A DNA stretch of 64,000 nucleotides from UBA7703 sp963667195. GTDB lineage: Bacteria; Bacillota; Clostridia; Christensenellales; CAG-138. Position 1 is the stretch's first letter; each line of letters begins with the position of its first letter. The notes under the pieces were generated by a model. It saw only the letters and a program-made list of their open reading frames with translations, was not told where the DNA came from and made no database searches. Positions 24,924 through 34,277 of the stretch are shown in pieces. Location of the stretch: positions 2,170,001 through 2,234,000 of the forward strand of contig OY762962.1 of assembly GCA_963667195.1 (NCBI GenBank). Direction: 5' to 3'. The position numbers and the translations under genes are program-made.

Positions 24924-26603
24924 TTACGGGTTGGTAGTTGGCGACGTGGACGGGGATGTGGATGCGCCGGGATTCGGTGTGGTCGTCAGAGAGGCGCTAG
25001 GCGAGACAGTCATCTTGGTCTTGTTATTTGCCTTGCCGACCGCCGCAGTCATCGCGTCCGCGCTGTAGATCAGCTTCAGCGTCTCTTGGCCTGCAATGCC
25101 GTCCATCGGCAGTCCGTGATATTCCTGGAAGGTCTGCACTGCGAGCACGGTGGTGTTTCCATATAGACCCGTGGCGCTTCCCGTGGTCAGATAGCCGAGC
25201 TCGATGAGTCGGTTTTGCAGTTTTGTAACATCCTGAACCAGCTTCGTGATGACCTTTGTACGGTCGTCTCCATCGCCGCGGGAGAGGAAGTACGGCTTTG
25301 CCGAATCGCTCATGAGCAGCGTGTACGTGGTGTTACCGATGATGCCGTCCCAGCTTTTGTTGGTATCAAAATTCTTGAGCTGGAAGAGGCGAATTGCCGT
25401 CTTGGTGATGGGTCCGTATTTATTGGTATAGCCACCTTCCGGCTGTTCCATATAGCCGAGATCGACGAGACGTTTCTGAATATCCGGAAGCAGATCACTG
25501 ACCGTACCTGCCTTCGCGATATTCTCCGTCAGCGTCGGCAGTGCCGGCGTGGGGGAGACTGCCTCGGTCGGGACAGGGGTATTCGTCGGTGCGAGGGAAG
25601 GCGTGATGGTGACGTCCGTAATGGCGAGCTGATCAACGTCCTGCTTCTGCGTGCGATCGCTGTTTTGCGTCAGTACCGCAATCAAGATGACAGCCGCGAC
25701 CAGAACGGCGAAACCACCGCCGATGAGGATCAGCGTTTTCGAGGGCAGCTGTGCCAGATAGAGCCCCAGCGCATGCATGAACTTTCCAAACTTGGTGCGT
25801 TTTTTCTTGCCGCTGGAGCGGGGACGTTCATATGCTTCCTCGTCGTCGTCCGAATCACGTGAATAGCGGTCTTCGCTCTGCGGATAACGCGAACGCGCGG
25901 TGCGCGACGTATATTCGTCTTCACCCTGCGGCATGCGCGTGCGGGAGGTTTGTCCGCGCGGGGTAAACTCTTCCACATCGTCAGGCATGCGCATGCGTCC
26001 GGTTGTACTGCGATCGGTATAACCATCGCGCGGCATGCTGGTGCGCCCTGTTGCGCTGCGTGCGGCGTAGGGGTAGTTTTCATCCTCGGGGGGCATGACG
26101 GTGCGCCCGGTTGCGCCGCGCTTGGAATAATCCGTCATCTGCAGGCGCGTGGCATACACGCTGTCAGGATTCTCCGGATAACGTCCGGTGTTCTGACGCT
26201 GCGCATAGGGATCAACAGGCTGTCCATACGGATCGACGGGCGGTTGCTGCCCGTAAGGCGCGGAAGGCTGCTGCTGCGCGTAATAATCCTGCGGGTTGCC
26301 ATAAGCGTTTCCCTGCGGATAGGAGTAGCCGTAATTCGGATCGATCGGATGCGGCGCATACGGATTCTCTGCGTCCGCATATCCGCCCTGCGGCGGCTGC
26401 ACGGCATAACCCCGTTCGTCATAGCCGTTCTGACCCGTGTAGGCGGGGTTGTAAGGCGCGTTGGGATCGTACTGCTGCGAAGGGTCTACTCCGTAAGCCG
26501 CAGGATCTTCGCGGTAGCCGCGCGACGAACCAGAGCCCTGCCCGGCTGTGTTGGGGTTTTCTTCATATGGCGGATATCCGAAACCGCCGTCGTGTTGATC
26601 CAT
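24924..26603 (-). CDS. Membrane-anchored peptidoglycan-binding protein with disordered repeat-bearing N-terminus
   Basis: A 559-aa protein. Residues 1-265 are low-complexity and cytoplasmic, first G/P/Y/Q/N-rich and then charged. They contain four copies of an x-T-(G/S)-R-(T/M)-x-M-P motif at 164, 184, 200 and 218. A Lys-rich stop precedes a single membrane helix (about 290-311). The outer part has a P/T linker and two peptidoglycan-binding-1 units (LPDIQKRLVDLGYMEQPEGG; VTKLQNRLIELGYLTTGSA), each with the xxVQxFQxxxGLxxDG pattern, and an S/T/P-rich tail. A link between cell-wall binding and cytoplasmic partners is inference. RBS GAGGAG; start at 26603. Confidence 0.8.
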   Translation of the reverse strand: MDQHDGGFGYPPYEENPNTAGQGSGSSRGYREDPAAYGVDPSQQYDPNAPYNPAYTGQNGYDERGYAVQPPQGGYADAENPYAPHPIDPNYGYSYPQGNAYGNPQDYYAQQQPSAPYGQQPPVDPYGQPVDPYAQRQNTGRYPENPDSVYATRLQMTDYSKRGATGRTVMPPEDENYPYAARSATGRTSMPRDGYTDRSTTGRMRMPDDVEEFTPRGQTSRTRMPQGEDEYTSRTARSRYPQSEDRYSRDSDDDEEAYERPRSSGKKKRTKFGKFMHALGLYLAQLPSKTLILIGGGFAVLVAAVILIAVLTQNSDRTQKQDVDQLAITDVTITPSLAPTNTPVPTEAVSPTPALPTLTENIAKAGTVSDLLPDIQKRLVDLGYMEQPEGGYTNKYGPITKTAIRLFQLKNFDTNKSWDGIIGNTTYTLLMSDSAKPYFLSRGDGDDRTKVITKLVQDVTKLQNRLIELGYLTTGSATGLYGNTTVLAVQTFQEYHGLPMDGIAGQETLKLIYSADAMTAAVGKANNKTKMTVSPSASLTTTPNPGASTSPSTSPTTNP

Positions 26604-26880
26604 ATGTTTCACGCTCCTCAATTGAGAATCGGCTCAGCGCTCTTTGCCGGGGATTGCGCAAAGTTGGAGGGTTTGATCGTTGGCAGAGCCTGCGGCTCTT
26701 ACGCCGCGGTTCACCGAAGATACCTGCGGATGAACCCGATCTCAGGCTAGAAATCTCCATTTCAATGCAACTATAGTGTACCATAGGATGTGGGGGTGAA
26801 TGATCGGGATTATTGTGAAGAATCTATGGATAAATTGTTAATCCTTTTACTGGTAAAACACGCAAAGTGGGGGATAAAAG
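26604..26880. other. Intergenic region upstream of the peptidoglycan-binding protein gene
   Basis: About 280 bases with no credible gene. On the minus strand, a TATGGTACACTATAG stretch near 26771-26785 is A/T-rich and may hold a -10, but no matching -35 could be chosen. AGAGCCTGCGGCTCT is a short palindrome near 26686-26700. Confidence 0.35.
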
Positions 26881-26920
26881 ATAAAAAAGAAGCCGAAATG
26901 CCATTTTTAGGCATCCGGCT
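26881..26920 (-). terminator. Terminator downstream of rubrerythrin-deoC
   Basis: On the minus strand, AGCCGGATGCC / GGCATTTCGGCT form a stem with a small internal loop, followed by TTCTTTTTTAT. Confidence 0.7.
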
Positions 26921-27015
26921 CCCATAATACGCACAATACTGAATTGTAAATTATGAACAACCGCGCGATACGCCTGCCGCGGTCTTTCCTAATTGATTCA
27001 TACGCGTGGGGGAAA

Positions 27016-27657
27016 TCACTCCATGATCTTCTTGGTGGAGCTGCAACCGATTCTGGTTGCGCCCGCCGCGATCATGGCAAGCGCCTGTTCGCGCGTGCGA
27101 ACGCCGCCGCTGGCTTTCACACCCATCTCGGGACCAACGGTCTTTCGCATGAGCGCGATGTCTTCCGGCGTTGCGCCGCCGGTGGAAAAGCCGGTGGAGG
27201 TTTTCACAAACGCGGCTCCTGCGGCCTTCGCGGCGAGGCAGGCTTTCACCTTCTCGTCGTCGGTTAAGAGGCAGGTCTCGATGATCACCTTCACGATGGC
27301 GGGCTTTGCCGCGTTGACGACCGCCGCGATGTCCGCTTGAACCGCCGACCAGTCGCCGGCCTTTGCCGCGCCGATGTTCATGACCATGTCGATTTCTTCC
27401 GCGCCGTCGCGAACGGCAAGCGCCGCCTCGATGGCCTTCGCTCCGCTCGACATCGCGCCCAGCGGGAAACCGACGACGACACAGGTTTTGACGCCGCTGC
27501 CGGCAAGCTCGCGTGCAACCAGCGAGGTAAAGCAGGAGTTGACGCAGACGCTCGCAGTCTTATATTCCTTCGCTTCCGCTGTGACGGCGAGGATATCCGC
27601 GCTCTTGGCGTCCGCCTTGAGCAGCGTGTGATCCAGATATGTATTCAGCGGATTCAT
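27016..27657 (-). CDS. deoC: Deoxyribose-phosphate aldolase
   Basis: A 213-aa class I aldolase that splits 2-deoxyribose 5-phosphate into glyceraldehyde 3-phosphate and acetaldehyde (deoxynucleoside catabolism, cytoplasm). The Schiff-base lysine is K152 in FVKTSTGFSTGGAT; D90 (EEIDMVMNIG) and K181 (GVKASGGVRT) complete the catalytic set. Normal length for the family. It overlaps the upstream rubrerythrin gene by four bases, an unusual pairing. No other deo gene is in the window, but a pseudouridine pathway lies 4 kb away. Confidence 0.93.
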   Translation of the reverse strand: MNPLNTYLDHTLLKADAKSADILAVTAEAKEYKTASVCVNSCFTSLVARELAGSGVKTCVVVGFPLGAMSSGAKAIEAALAVRDGAEEIDMVMNIGAAKAGDWSAVQADIAAVVNAAKPAIVKVIIETCLLTDDEKVKACLAAKAAGAAFVKTSTGFSTGGATPEDIALMRKTVGPEMGVKASGGVRTREQALAMIAAGATRIGCSSTKKIME

Positions 27658-28202
27658 GCGAAATACCTCTTGAGCAGGCCCTCAAAGCCCTTGCCGTGGC
27701 GGGCTTCGTCGCGCGCCATCTCGTGGACGGTGTCGTGGATTGCGTCGAGATTGAGCTCTTTTGCGCGCTTGGCAAGCTTCGTCTTGCCTTCGCAAGCGCC
27801 AAACTCCGCCTCGGCACGCAGCTCAAGGTTCTTCTTGGTTGAGGTGGTGATCACTTCGCCGAGGAGCTCCGCAAAGCGGGAAGCGTGATCCGCCTCTTCA
27901 AACGCATAGCGTTTGAACGCCTCGGCAACCTCGGGGTAACCTTCGCGCTCGGCAACGCGCGCCATGGCGAGATACATGCCGACTTCGGTGCACTCACCGG
28001 AGAAGTTCATACGAAGGCCTTCGAGCACCTCCGCGTCCACACCGGCTGCGATGCCGACGACGTGCTCGGCCGCGTACTGCTTGACATCCTGAGAAATCTC
28101 AACGAAGGAATCGCCGGGCGCTTTGCAAACCGGGCAGAAATCCGGCGCGGAATCCCCCGTGTGAACATACCCGCAAACGGGGCAACGGAACTGTTTTGTC
28201 AT
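27654..28202 (-). CDS. Reverse rubrerythrin (rubredoxin domain first)
   Basis: A 182-aa non-haem di-iron peroxidase. A rubredoxin-type iron site comes first (C7-x-x-C10 and C23-x-x-C26, in CPVCGYVHTGD and CPVCKAPGD). The ferritin-like four-helix domain follows, with ligand segments FSGECTEVGMY, FEEADHASRF and ARDEARHGKGF. This reversed order defines clostridial revRbr proteins, which reduce hydrogen peroxide with NADH-derived electrons and help strict anaerobes survive oxygen. AAAGGAGCG precedes the ATG. Its stop overlaps the deoC start. Confidence 0.9.
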   Translation of the reverse strand: MTKQFRCPVCGYVHTGDSAPDFCPVCKAPGDSFVEISQDVKQYAAEHVVGIAAGVDAEVLEGLRMNFSGECTEVGMYLAMARVAEREGYPEVAEAFKRYAFEEADHASRFAELLGEVITTSTKKNLELRAEAEFGACEGKTKLAKRAKELNLDAIHDTVHEMARDEARHGKGFEGLLKRYFA

Positions 28203-28353
28203 AAATTAATCGCTCCTTTCGGAAAATAAAACTAAGATCATGGCTGTGATCCTGCGGCGATCAAAATCGTCTAACCGCATATTCAGTATAGCCGCGGGAA
28301 TGTAAACAATCAATCACAAAAGCGAAAAACCACTACCAAAACAGGGGTACGTT

Positions 28354-28362
28354 TGCTATACT
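28354..28362 (+). promoter_or_regulatory. Extended -10 promoter of the DacF-like gene
   Basis: TGC-TATACT, 36 bases before the ATG, without a good -35. Confidence 0.5.
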
Positions 28363-28397
28363 GCAAGACGATGACACTCTGATTATGGGAGACTGGA

Positions 28398-29849
28398 ATG
28401 AAACGAATCCTCGGCGCATTGCTGACAATAGCGATTCTACTCACGCCCGCGATGGCGCTAGCGGACTTTGACTATGACTCGATACCGACACCGAACATGA
28501 TCGTTGTGGACGGCGATGATCCGAGCGTTGTGTTTTTTGAGCGCAACGCGGATCAGAAGGTGTTTCCCGCGAGCACGACCAAGATTATGACCACGCTCGT
28601 CACACTCGAAAACGGCAACCTCGACGACTCGTTTACGGTTGGCGACGAAGTGCTTGGTACGACGATAAAATTCACGGAACTGTCCTCACTCATGGGGATT
28701 AAGCCCGGCGAGACGCTGACGTTACGCGACCTCGTTTACGGCCTCATGCTTGTCTCCGGCAATGACGCGGGCGAAGCGATCGCCAAGCACGTTGCGGGCA
28801 GCGTGGACGGCTTTGTTGCGCTGATGAACAAGAAGGCGCAGGAAATCGGCATGACCAACACGCACTTTAACAATCCGCACGGTGTGCACGATGATAACCA
28901 CTACACCACCGCGCGCGACATGGCAAAGCTCATGGCCTACGCGCTGAAGAACCCGGACTTCGTCAAGATCGCGGCCACCAAGACCTACACGGTGCCCGCA
29001 AACAGCGTCCGCACCACCGACCTCGTGCTCGTGAACACCGACCGCCTGCTCAACGCGGTCGCCGGCGATCCGGTGCAGACCGTCTATCCCTACGCCATTG
29101 GCGGCAAGACGGGAGACACACCGATGGCGGGCAAGTGCCTCGTTGCCGCCGCTGAAAAAGACGGCGCGCGCGTGATCATCACGATGTTTGGCGACAAGGC
29201 GGAAATGTATAACGGCGACACGGTGACCACCAACCTCGCGCGGTTTGTCAACGCCGCCGCCATCTTTGACTACGTGTTTGCAAACGGCTACCAGAGCGTT
29301 TCCGCTTCGGAGTTGGGATTTCAAAAGAGCTTTAGCACCGGCGTGGTCAACGCAAACGCCGCAGACCTCAAGGACGGACAGCTGACCATGACCGCGCAGC
29401 TTGGCGACACGCTGAAGTTCCCGAGCACGTTGGTCGAAAATATCAAGTCAAACGCAGGCTCCATCACCACGAATATGGTACTGACGACAGACGCGCAGGC
29501 ACCGATTACCGCGGGCCAGGAGATGGGTCTGGTTGAGTATAAGCTAGGCGAACAGGTGATCTACTCGGCAAAGCTCGTTGCGGATTTCGCAGTGAGCCAG
29601 GGCACGGAAGAGACCTCCGCAGATCCTCAGGCGACCGCCGTTGTGAGCACGGGCCCGGACACGACGCCGCTCATCGACAAAGGACGCAAGGATTGGTCCA
29701 CGGGAGACACACTGACGCTGACGTTTGTGCTGTTGGCGGTTCTGCTCGTGGCGCTGGTCGTAATCTTCATCCTCTCGGAGCGCAAGCGCCGCTATGAGCG
29801 CAAGCGCAGAGCCAGAGCGAAGAAACGCAGGCAGCAATACTACGAATAA
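28398..29849 (+). CDS. D-alanyl-D-alanine carboxypeptidase (DacF type)
   Basis: A 483-aa penicillin-binding protein that trims the terminal D-Ala from peptidoglycan stem peptides. The signal peptide covers about residues 1-22. Active-site motifs are complete: S59-T-T-K62, S120-G-N122 and K237-T-G239. Unlike most class C PBPs, which end in an amphipathic helix, this one ends in a true membrane helix (LTFVLLAVLLVALVVIFIL) followed by a very basic tail (RKRRYERKRRARAKKRRQ), so it is anchored at both biosynthetic ends or by the C-terminus after leader cleavage. Single gene with promoter and terminator. Confidence 0.92.
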   Translation: MKRILGALLTIAILLTPAMALADFDYDSIPTPNMIVVDGDDPSVVFFERNADQKVFPASTTKIMTTLVTLENGNLDDSFTVGDEVLGTTIKFTELSSLMGIKPGETLTLRDLVYGLMLVSGNDAGEAIAKHVAGSVDGFVALMNKKAQEIGMTNTHFNNPHGVHDDNHYTTARDMAKLMAYALKNPDFVKIAATKTYTVPANSVRTTDLVLVNTDRLLNAVAGDPVQTVYPYAIGGKTGDTPMAGKCLVAAAEKDGARVIITMFGDKAEMYNGDTVTTNLARFVNAAAIFDYVFANGYQSVSASELGFQKSFSTGVVNANAADLKDGQLTMTAQLGDTLKFPSTLVENIKSNAGSITTNMVLTTDAQAPITAGQEMGLVEYKLGEQVIYSAKLVADFAVSQGTEETSADPQATAVVSTGPDTTPLIDKGRKDWSTGDTLTLTFVLLAVLLVALVVIFILSERKRRYERKRRARAKKRRQQYYE

Positions 29850-29856
29850 AAACACA

Positions 29857-29886
29857 AAGCCGTTGCAAGATTGCAACGGCTTTTTA
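29857..29886. terminator. Bidirectional terminator
   Basis: AAAGCCGTTGC / GCAACGGCTTT with flanking A and T runs, between convergent genes. Confidence 0.85.
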
Positions 29887-29904
29887 ATTTGCGTGATGAA
29901 CGCG

Positions 29905-30726
29905 TTATCCCTTTGGTTCGATTCCCAGCGCACGGTTCAAGAATTCCGCGACGCAGCTTTCGTTGTTGCTGGTCGTGAGCACGATGTCCGCGACCGCTTT
30001 GACCTCGTCAATCGCGTTTGCGGGCGCGCCGCCGATATCCGCCAGCGCCACCATCTCAAGGTCGTTGTTGTAGTCTCCGATGGCGAGTATTTTCTTTACG
30101 TCGCCGCAACGCGCGCGGACATCCTCCAGCGCGGTGCCCTTGTTCACGCCCGCCGTGACGAACTCCAGATACCAGTCCGCGGTGCGAAACACCGAGAACG
30201 AATCGATATACGCCTCGCGCTTAATCTCTGCATGGATCACGTCCAGATGCTCGGAGGTGTGCGCAATCAGGAGTTTCAGCGCGGTCTCGTGAATCTGCTC
30301 CATCGGTATGCTGACGACCGGAAGGTGCTCAATCACCGTCTGCGGGTCGTCCCGCTGGTCGGGGTTGATTTCGTAGATCGACTGCTCCGTGAACACCTGC
30401 ACGCAGGCATTCGGGCGAACCGCGAGCACGCGGGAAGCAACCTGCTCCATGCGCGCGCGATCGATCGGGTGCGTGGCCAGGAAGCGCTTTTGCTTGAGAT
30501 CGTAAAGCCCCGCGCCGTTGAGCAATATGCAGGGCGCGTTGACCGGCAGCGAACGCTCGATTTCGCCGATGATGGATGGCACGCGCCCGGTCGCGACGCC
30601 GAAGCGTCCACCCTCGCGCACGAAGGTTTCGATTGCCGCGCGGTTTTGGTCGGAGACGCGTTTATCGTCGTCAAAGAGCGTTCCATCCAGATCACAATAG
30701 AGATAATAGCCGTCAAAGGCGCCCAT
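29905..30726 (-). CDS. HAD-superfamily Cof-type phosphatase
   Basis: A 273-aa HAD-IIB hydrolase. Motif I is D12-L-D14-G-T with D12 the nucleophile. The cap domain spans roughly residues 85-185, and motif IV is GDYNNDLEMV near 210. Such enzymes dephosphorylate sugar phosphates or cofactors such as pyridoxal or flavin phosphates with loose specificity. TAGGAGG lies 6 bases before the ATG. A single gene, divergent from the psuK operon. Confidence 0.9.
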   Translation of the reverse strand: MGAFDGYYLYCDLDGTLFDDDKRVSDQNRAAIETFVREGGRFGVATGRVPSIIGEIERSLPVNAPCILLNGAGLYDLKQKRFLATHPIDRARMEQVASRVLAVRPNACVQVFTEQSIYEINPDQRDDPQTVIEHLPVVSIPMEQIHETALKLLIAHTSEHLDVIHAEIKREAYIDSFSVFRTADWYLEFVTAGVNKGTALEDVRARCGDVKKILAIGDYNNDLEMVALADIGGAPANAIDEVKAVADIVLTTSNNESCVAEFLNRALGIEPKG

Positions 30727-30895
30727 GATTTCCTCCTAAAAAGATTGACACAGCCGGTGAAACGGCGGCGCAACGCGTTCATTCTAAACGACGAGGCGGC
30801 AAAAGGCAACCGATTTGGGGAAATCCGGCAGGTATTTTACACGATTTGACACTTTGATTTCGCTTTGCCGTCACGCCGGCAGGGTATGCGCGCGC

Positions 30896-30924
30896 TTGAA
30901 AAGATAAGTATACGCGAGTATACT
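30896..30924 (+). promoter_or_regulatory. psuK promoter with palindromic operator over the -10
   Basis: TTGAAA (30896-30901), 17 bases, TATACT (30919-30924). The perfect palindrome AGTATAC-gcga-GTATACT (30907-30924) covers the -10 and spacer, so a repressor site is likely. Confidence 0.65.
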
Positions 30925-31006
30925 ATATGCGTGCCAAGTGCATCCGCCTGAATCCGGCGGTGCGCTCGCAAGCGCTAAGAATGAGTCGTAAACGGGGGAA
31001 GAGCGC

Positions 31007-31954
31007 ATGAACGAACAAAAGCGGGCCAGAGTCGTCGGCGTTGGCGCAGCCAATGTGGACGTACACGGGCGCAGCAGAAAGTCCATCGTGATGCGTGACA
31101 GCAACCCCGGCTACATGGCGACCTCCGTCGGCGGGGTCACGCGCAACATCCTCGAAAACCTCGCGCGGCAGGGCGTCCCTGTGGCGCTGCTCTCCGCCGT
31201 GGGAGACGATCTCTACGGCGAGAGGATTGTGCGCGACAGCAAGCTCGCCGGCATCGACATGTCGCACATCTTACAAAAGCACGGTGCGGTGTCGTCCAGC
31301 TATATCGCGATTCTCGATGAAAAAGGCGATATGCTGCTTGGTATGTCGGACATGCGCATCATCGAGGACCTGCCGACCGCGTATCTGGACGAGAACGCGG
31401 GGCTATTAAAGAGCGCGGATGCGATCGTTTGCGACGCGTGCCTGCCCATCGATCTACTCGACCACCTCGTTTCGGAGGCGGCAAGCGGCACGCCCGTGCT
31501 GATCGATCCCGTTTCGACCGCATACGCGCGGCAGATGGAACCCATCGCGGGCAAGTTTTACGCGATGAAGCCAAACGTCATGGAGCTCAGCATCCTCTCC
31601 AACCTCCCGACCGAGACGGAGACGCAGATTGAGCGCGCCTGCGAAGCGCTGCTCACGCGCGGGGTTCGGCGCATCGCGGTCAGCCGCGGTGAAAAGGGCT
31701 GCTACTATGCGGATGCGGAAGGCAATCGGCTGTTTCGTTCGCTCCGACCCGTTTCGCAGATGGTAAACGCGACCGGCGCGGGAGACGCGTTCCTGGCGGG
31801 ATTTACCCACGCGCTTGTGGACGGACTCCCGGTGGAGGAGATGCTGGACTATGCGCTGGCCTCCGGCATTACCGCGATTCAAAGCATGACGACGATCAAC
31901 CCGGACATGAGCGACGCACGCGTCAAACAGAATATCACGCGATACCGATTGTAA
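31007..31954 (+). CDS. psuK: PfkB-family pseudouridine kinase
   Basis: A 315-aa ribokinase-like enzyme. The N-terminal signature VVGVGAANVDVHGRS leads to SVGGVTRNILENLARQG, and the anion-hole/catalytic motif NATGAGDAF has D260 as the base. Assignment to pseudouridine rather than ribose rests on the gene 35 bases downstream, a clear pseudouridine-5'-phosphate glycosidase; the two enzymes act in sequence. The ATG at 31007 is preceded by GGGGGAAGAG, a loose ribosome binding site. Confidence 0.88.
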   Translation: MNEQKRARVVGVGAANVDVHGRSRKSIVMRDSNPGYMATSVGGVTRNILENLARQGVPVALLSAVGDDLYGERIVRDSKLAGIDMSHILQKHGAVSSSYIAILDEKGDMLLGMSDMRIIEDLPTAYLDENAGLLKSADAIVCDACLPIDLLDHLVSEAASGTPVLIDPVSTAYARQMEPIAGKFYAMKPNVMELSILSNLPTETETQIERACEALLTRGVRRIAVSRGEKGCYYADAEGNRLFRSLRPVSQMVNATGAGDAFLAGFTHALVDGLPVEEMLDYALASGITAIQSMTTINPDMSDARVKQNITRYRL

Positions 31955-31989
31955 CGATAAGATAGCCCGAAAGGAGCGAAACAAAGGAA

Positions 31990-32910
<921 letters not shown>

Positions 32911-32932
32911 ACGAGCGTTCAGCCAGACAAAC

Positions 32933-32964
32933 AAAAAGAGGTTCCATTGCGGAACCTCTTTTTT
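32933..32964. terminator. Bidirectional terminator after psuG
   Basis: AAAAAGAGGTTCC / GGAACCTCTTTTT with loop ATTGC, between convergent genes. Confidence 0.9.
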
Positions 32965-32988
32965 GTTGCGTGCGGTTGTGTTGCGCGG

Positions 32989-33786
32989 TTATCCCAGCGC
33001 GACGTCGAGGATCATCATGATCAGGAACCCGCCCATCACGCCGAGGGTGCCGATGTTGCTGTGCTCGCCCAGGTGCGCCTCAGGGATGAGTTCCTCCACG
33101 ACGACATACATCATAGCCCCGGCGGCAAACGAGAGCATCCAGGGCATGTACGGCGCGATCAGCGAGGACACCAGCACGGTGAGGATGCCGAAGATCGGCT
33201 CCACGATGCCGCTGAGCATACCGCTGACGAACGATTTACCGACGCTCATGCCTTCCTGACGAAGCGGCAGAGAGATCGCCGCGCCTTCGGGAAAGTTCTG
33301 GATGCCGATGCCGAGCGCGAGCGCGAGCGCCGCCGCGAATGCCGCGGGAGAGGCCGCCCCGTGCTGCGCCGCAAGCGCGAACGCAAGGCCGACCGCCATG
33401 CCCTCGGGGATATTGTGCAGCGTGACCGCCATCACGAGCAGCGACGTGCGCTTCATCGAGGTGCGCGGCCCTTCCGCGCTCGCCGAGCCGGGATGGAGAT
33501 GGGGGATCAGATAGTCCAGCCCAAGCAGGAACCCGATGCCGAGCAGGAACCCGCCCGCCGCGGGAATCCAGCCGATGTGCCCCGCCGCCTGCGCCTCCTC
33601 AATCGCGGGGATCAGCAGGCTCCAAACGGAGGCCGCGATCATCACGCCCGCCGCAAAGCCCATAAACACCTTTTGTACGCCGCCGGTCATCTGCTTGCGG
33701 AAGAAAAACACCATCGCGGCGCCTAGTGTGGTCATTAAAAACGTAAAGCCCGTGCCTGCCGATGCGTAGAGTAATGCTTGTCCCAT
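32989..33786 (-). CDS. ZIP family divalent metal transporter
   Basis: A 265-aa membrane transporter with eight predicted helices. The metal-path motifs HNIPEG (helix 4) and QNFPEG (helix 5) are both intact, and a cytoplasmic loop between helices 3 and 4 contains HLHPG. It resembles ZupT/GufA-type zinc importers; the direction and metal (zinc, iron or manganese) are inferred from the family. The ATG at 33786 is preferred, with AAGGATGG upstream; an ATG four codons earlier sits directly on the AAGG. Confidence 0.88.
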   Translation of the reverse strand: MGQALLYASAGTGFTFLMTTLGAAMVFFFRKQMTGGVQKVFMGFAAGVMIAASVWSLLIPAIEEAQAAGHIGWIPAAGGFLLGIGFLLGLDYLIPHLHPGSASAEGPRTSMKRTSLLVMAVTLHNIPEGMAVGLAFALAAQHGAASPAAFAAALALALGIGIQNFPEGAAISLPLRQEGMSVGKSFVSGMLSGIVEPIFGILTVLVSSLIAPYMPWMLSFAAGAMMYVVVEELIPEAHLGEHSNIGTLGVMGGFLIMMILDVALG

Positions 33787-33837
33787 ATTGCGCACCATCC
33801 TTATTCAATGAATCAACTAATGAGATCGATTACTGTT

Positions 33838-33866
33838 ATCCTATCGAATTTTTGATTTTGCGTCAA
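33838..33866 (-). promoter_or_regulatory. Promoter of the ZIP transporter gene
   Basis: On the minus strand TTGACG (33866-33861), 17 bases, TAGGAT (33843-33838), about 50 bases before the start. Confidence 0.6.
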
Positions 33867-33888
33867 GTCGGAGCAAATGATAAGAAAA

Positions 33889-33977
33889 GTAAAAAAATGA
33901 ATTGTCCCCGCGAGTGGAACGCCGCTGCACCGCATCATCCAAACGATGTAACCGCGCTCGCCCGTCGGGGACAATTC
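33889..33977 (-). terminator. Large terminator-like hairpin without an obvious parent gene
   Basis: On the minus strand GAATTGTCCCCG (33977-33966) pairs perfectly with CGGGGACAATTC (33910-33899), followed by ATTTTTTTAC. The 55-base interior can fold further (CATC/GATG and GCGAG/CTCGC pairs). xylA upstream already has its own terminator, and the ZIP promoter lies downstream, so this may end a small RNA or act as a backup. Confidence 0.5.
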
Positions 33978-34230
33978 GAGGAGAGAGGAAAAGAAGAATA
34001 CGATTGCGCACGCCTTGGTAAAACGATCCGCATTGCCCAGATGCAGACTTCTTACCGTGACTTGCTGTTTCTTCATGAGCACGCCGGATCAGGCAGATCC
34101 TTTGACCAAACGCCGCATTGATGCAACAGCTGCGGGCGCTTTACGCACGTTCCCCGGAAAATCGTCCCAGCCGCGAAACGCAACAGGCGGACGATCGGCG
34201 AACAGCGCGAGTGACGCGCGAATGAAGCGA
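33978..34230. other. Non-coding stretch between the orphan hairpin and the xylA terminator
   Basis: About 250 bases. Short frames here (for example on the minus strand from 34082, and a 34-codon plus-strand frame from 34120) lack ribosome binding sites and recognisable features. No gene is called. Confidence 0.35.
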
Positions 34231-34263
34231 ATAAAACGTTCGGTGCAGCGCGAACGCTACACC
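34231..34263 (-). terminator. xylA terminator
   Basis: On the minus strand GGTGTAGCG-ttcg-CGCTGCACC (one G:T pair, UUCG loop), then GAACGTTTTAT. Confidence 0.75.
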
Positions 34264-34277
34264 GATGATGCGAAGGC

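Noticed and set aside
33813..34082. 89-codon minus-strand frame starting MLMKKQQVTVRSLHLG
   Set aside because: No ribosome binding site, runs through the terminator-like hairpin and the ZIP promoter, and has no recognisable domain.
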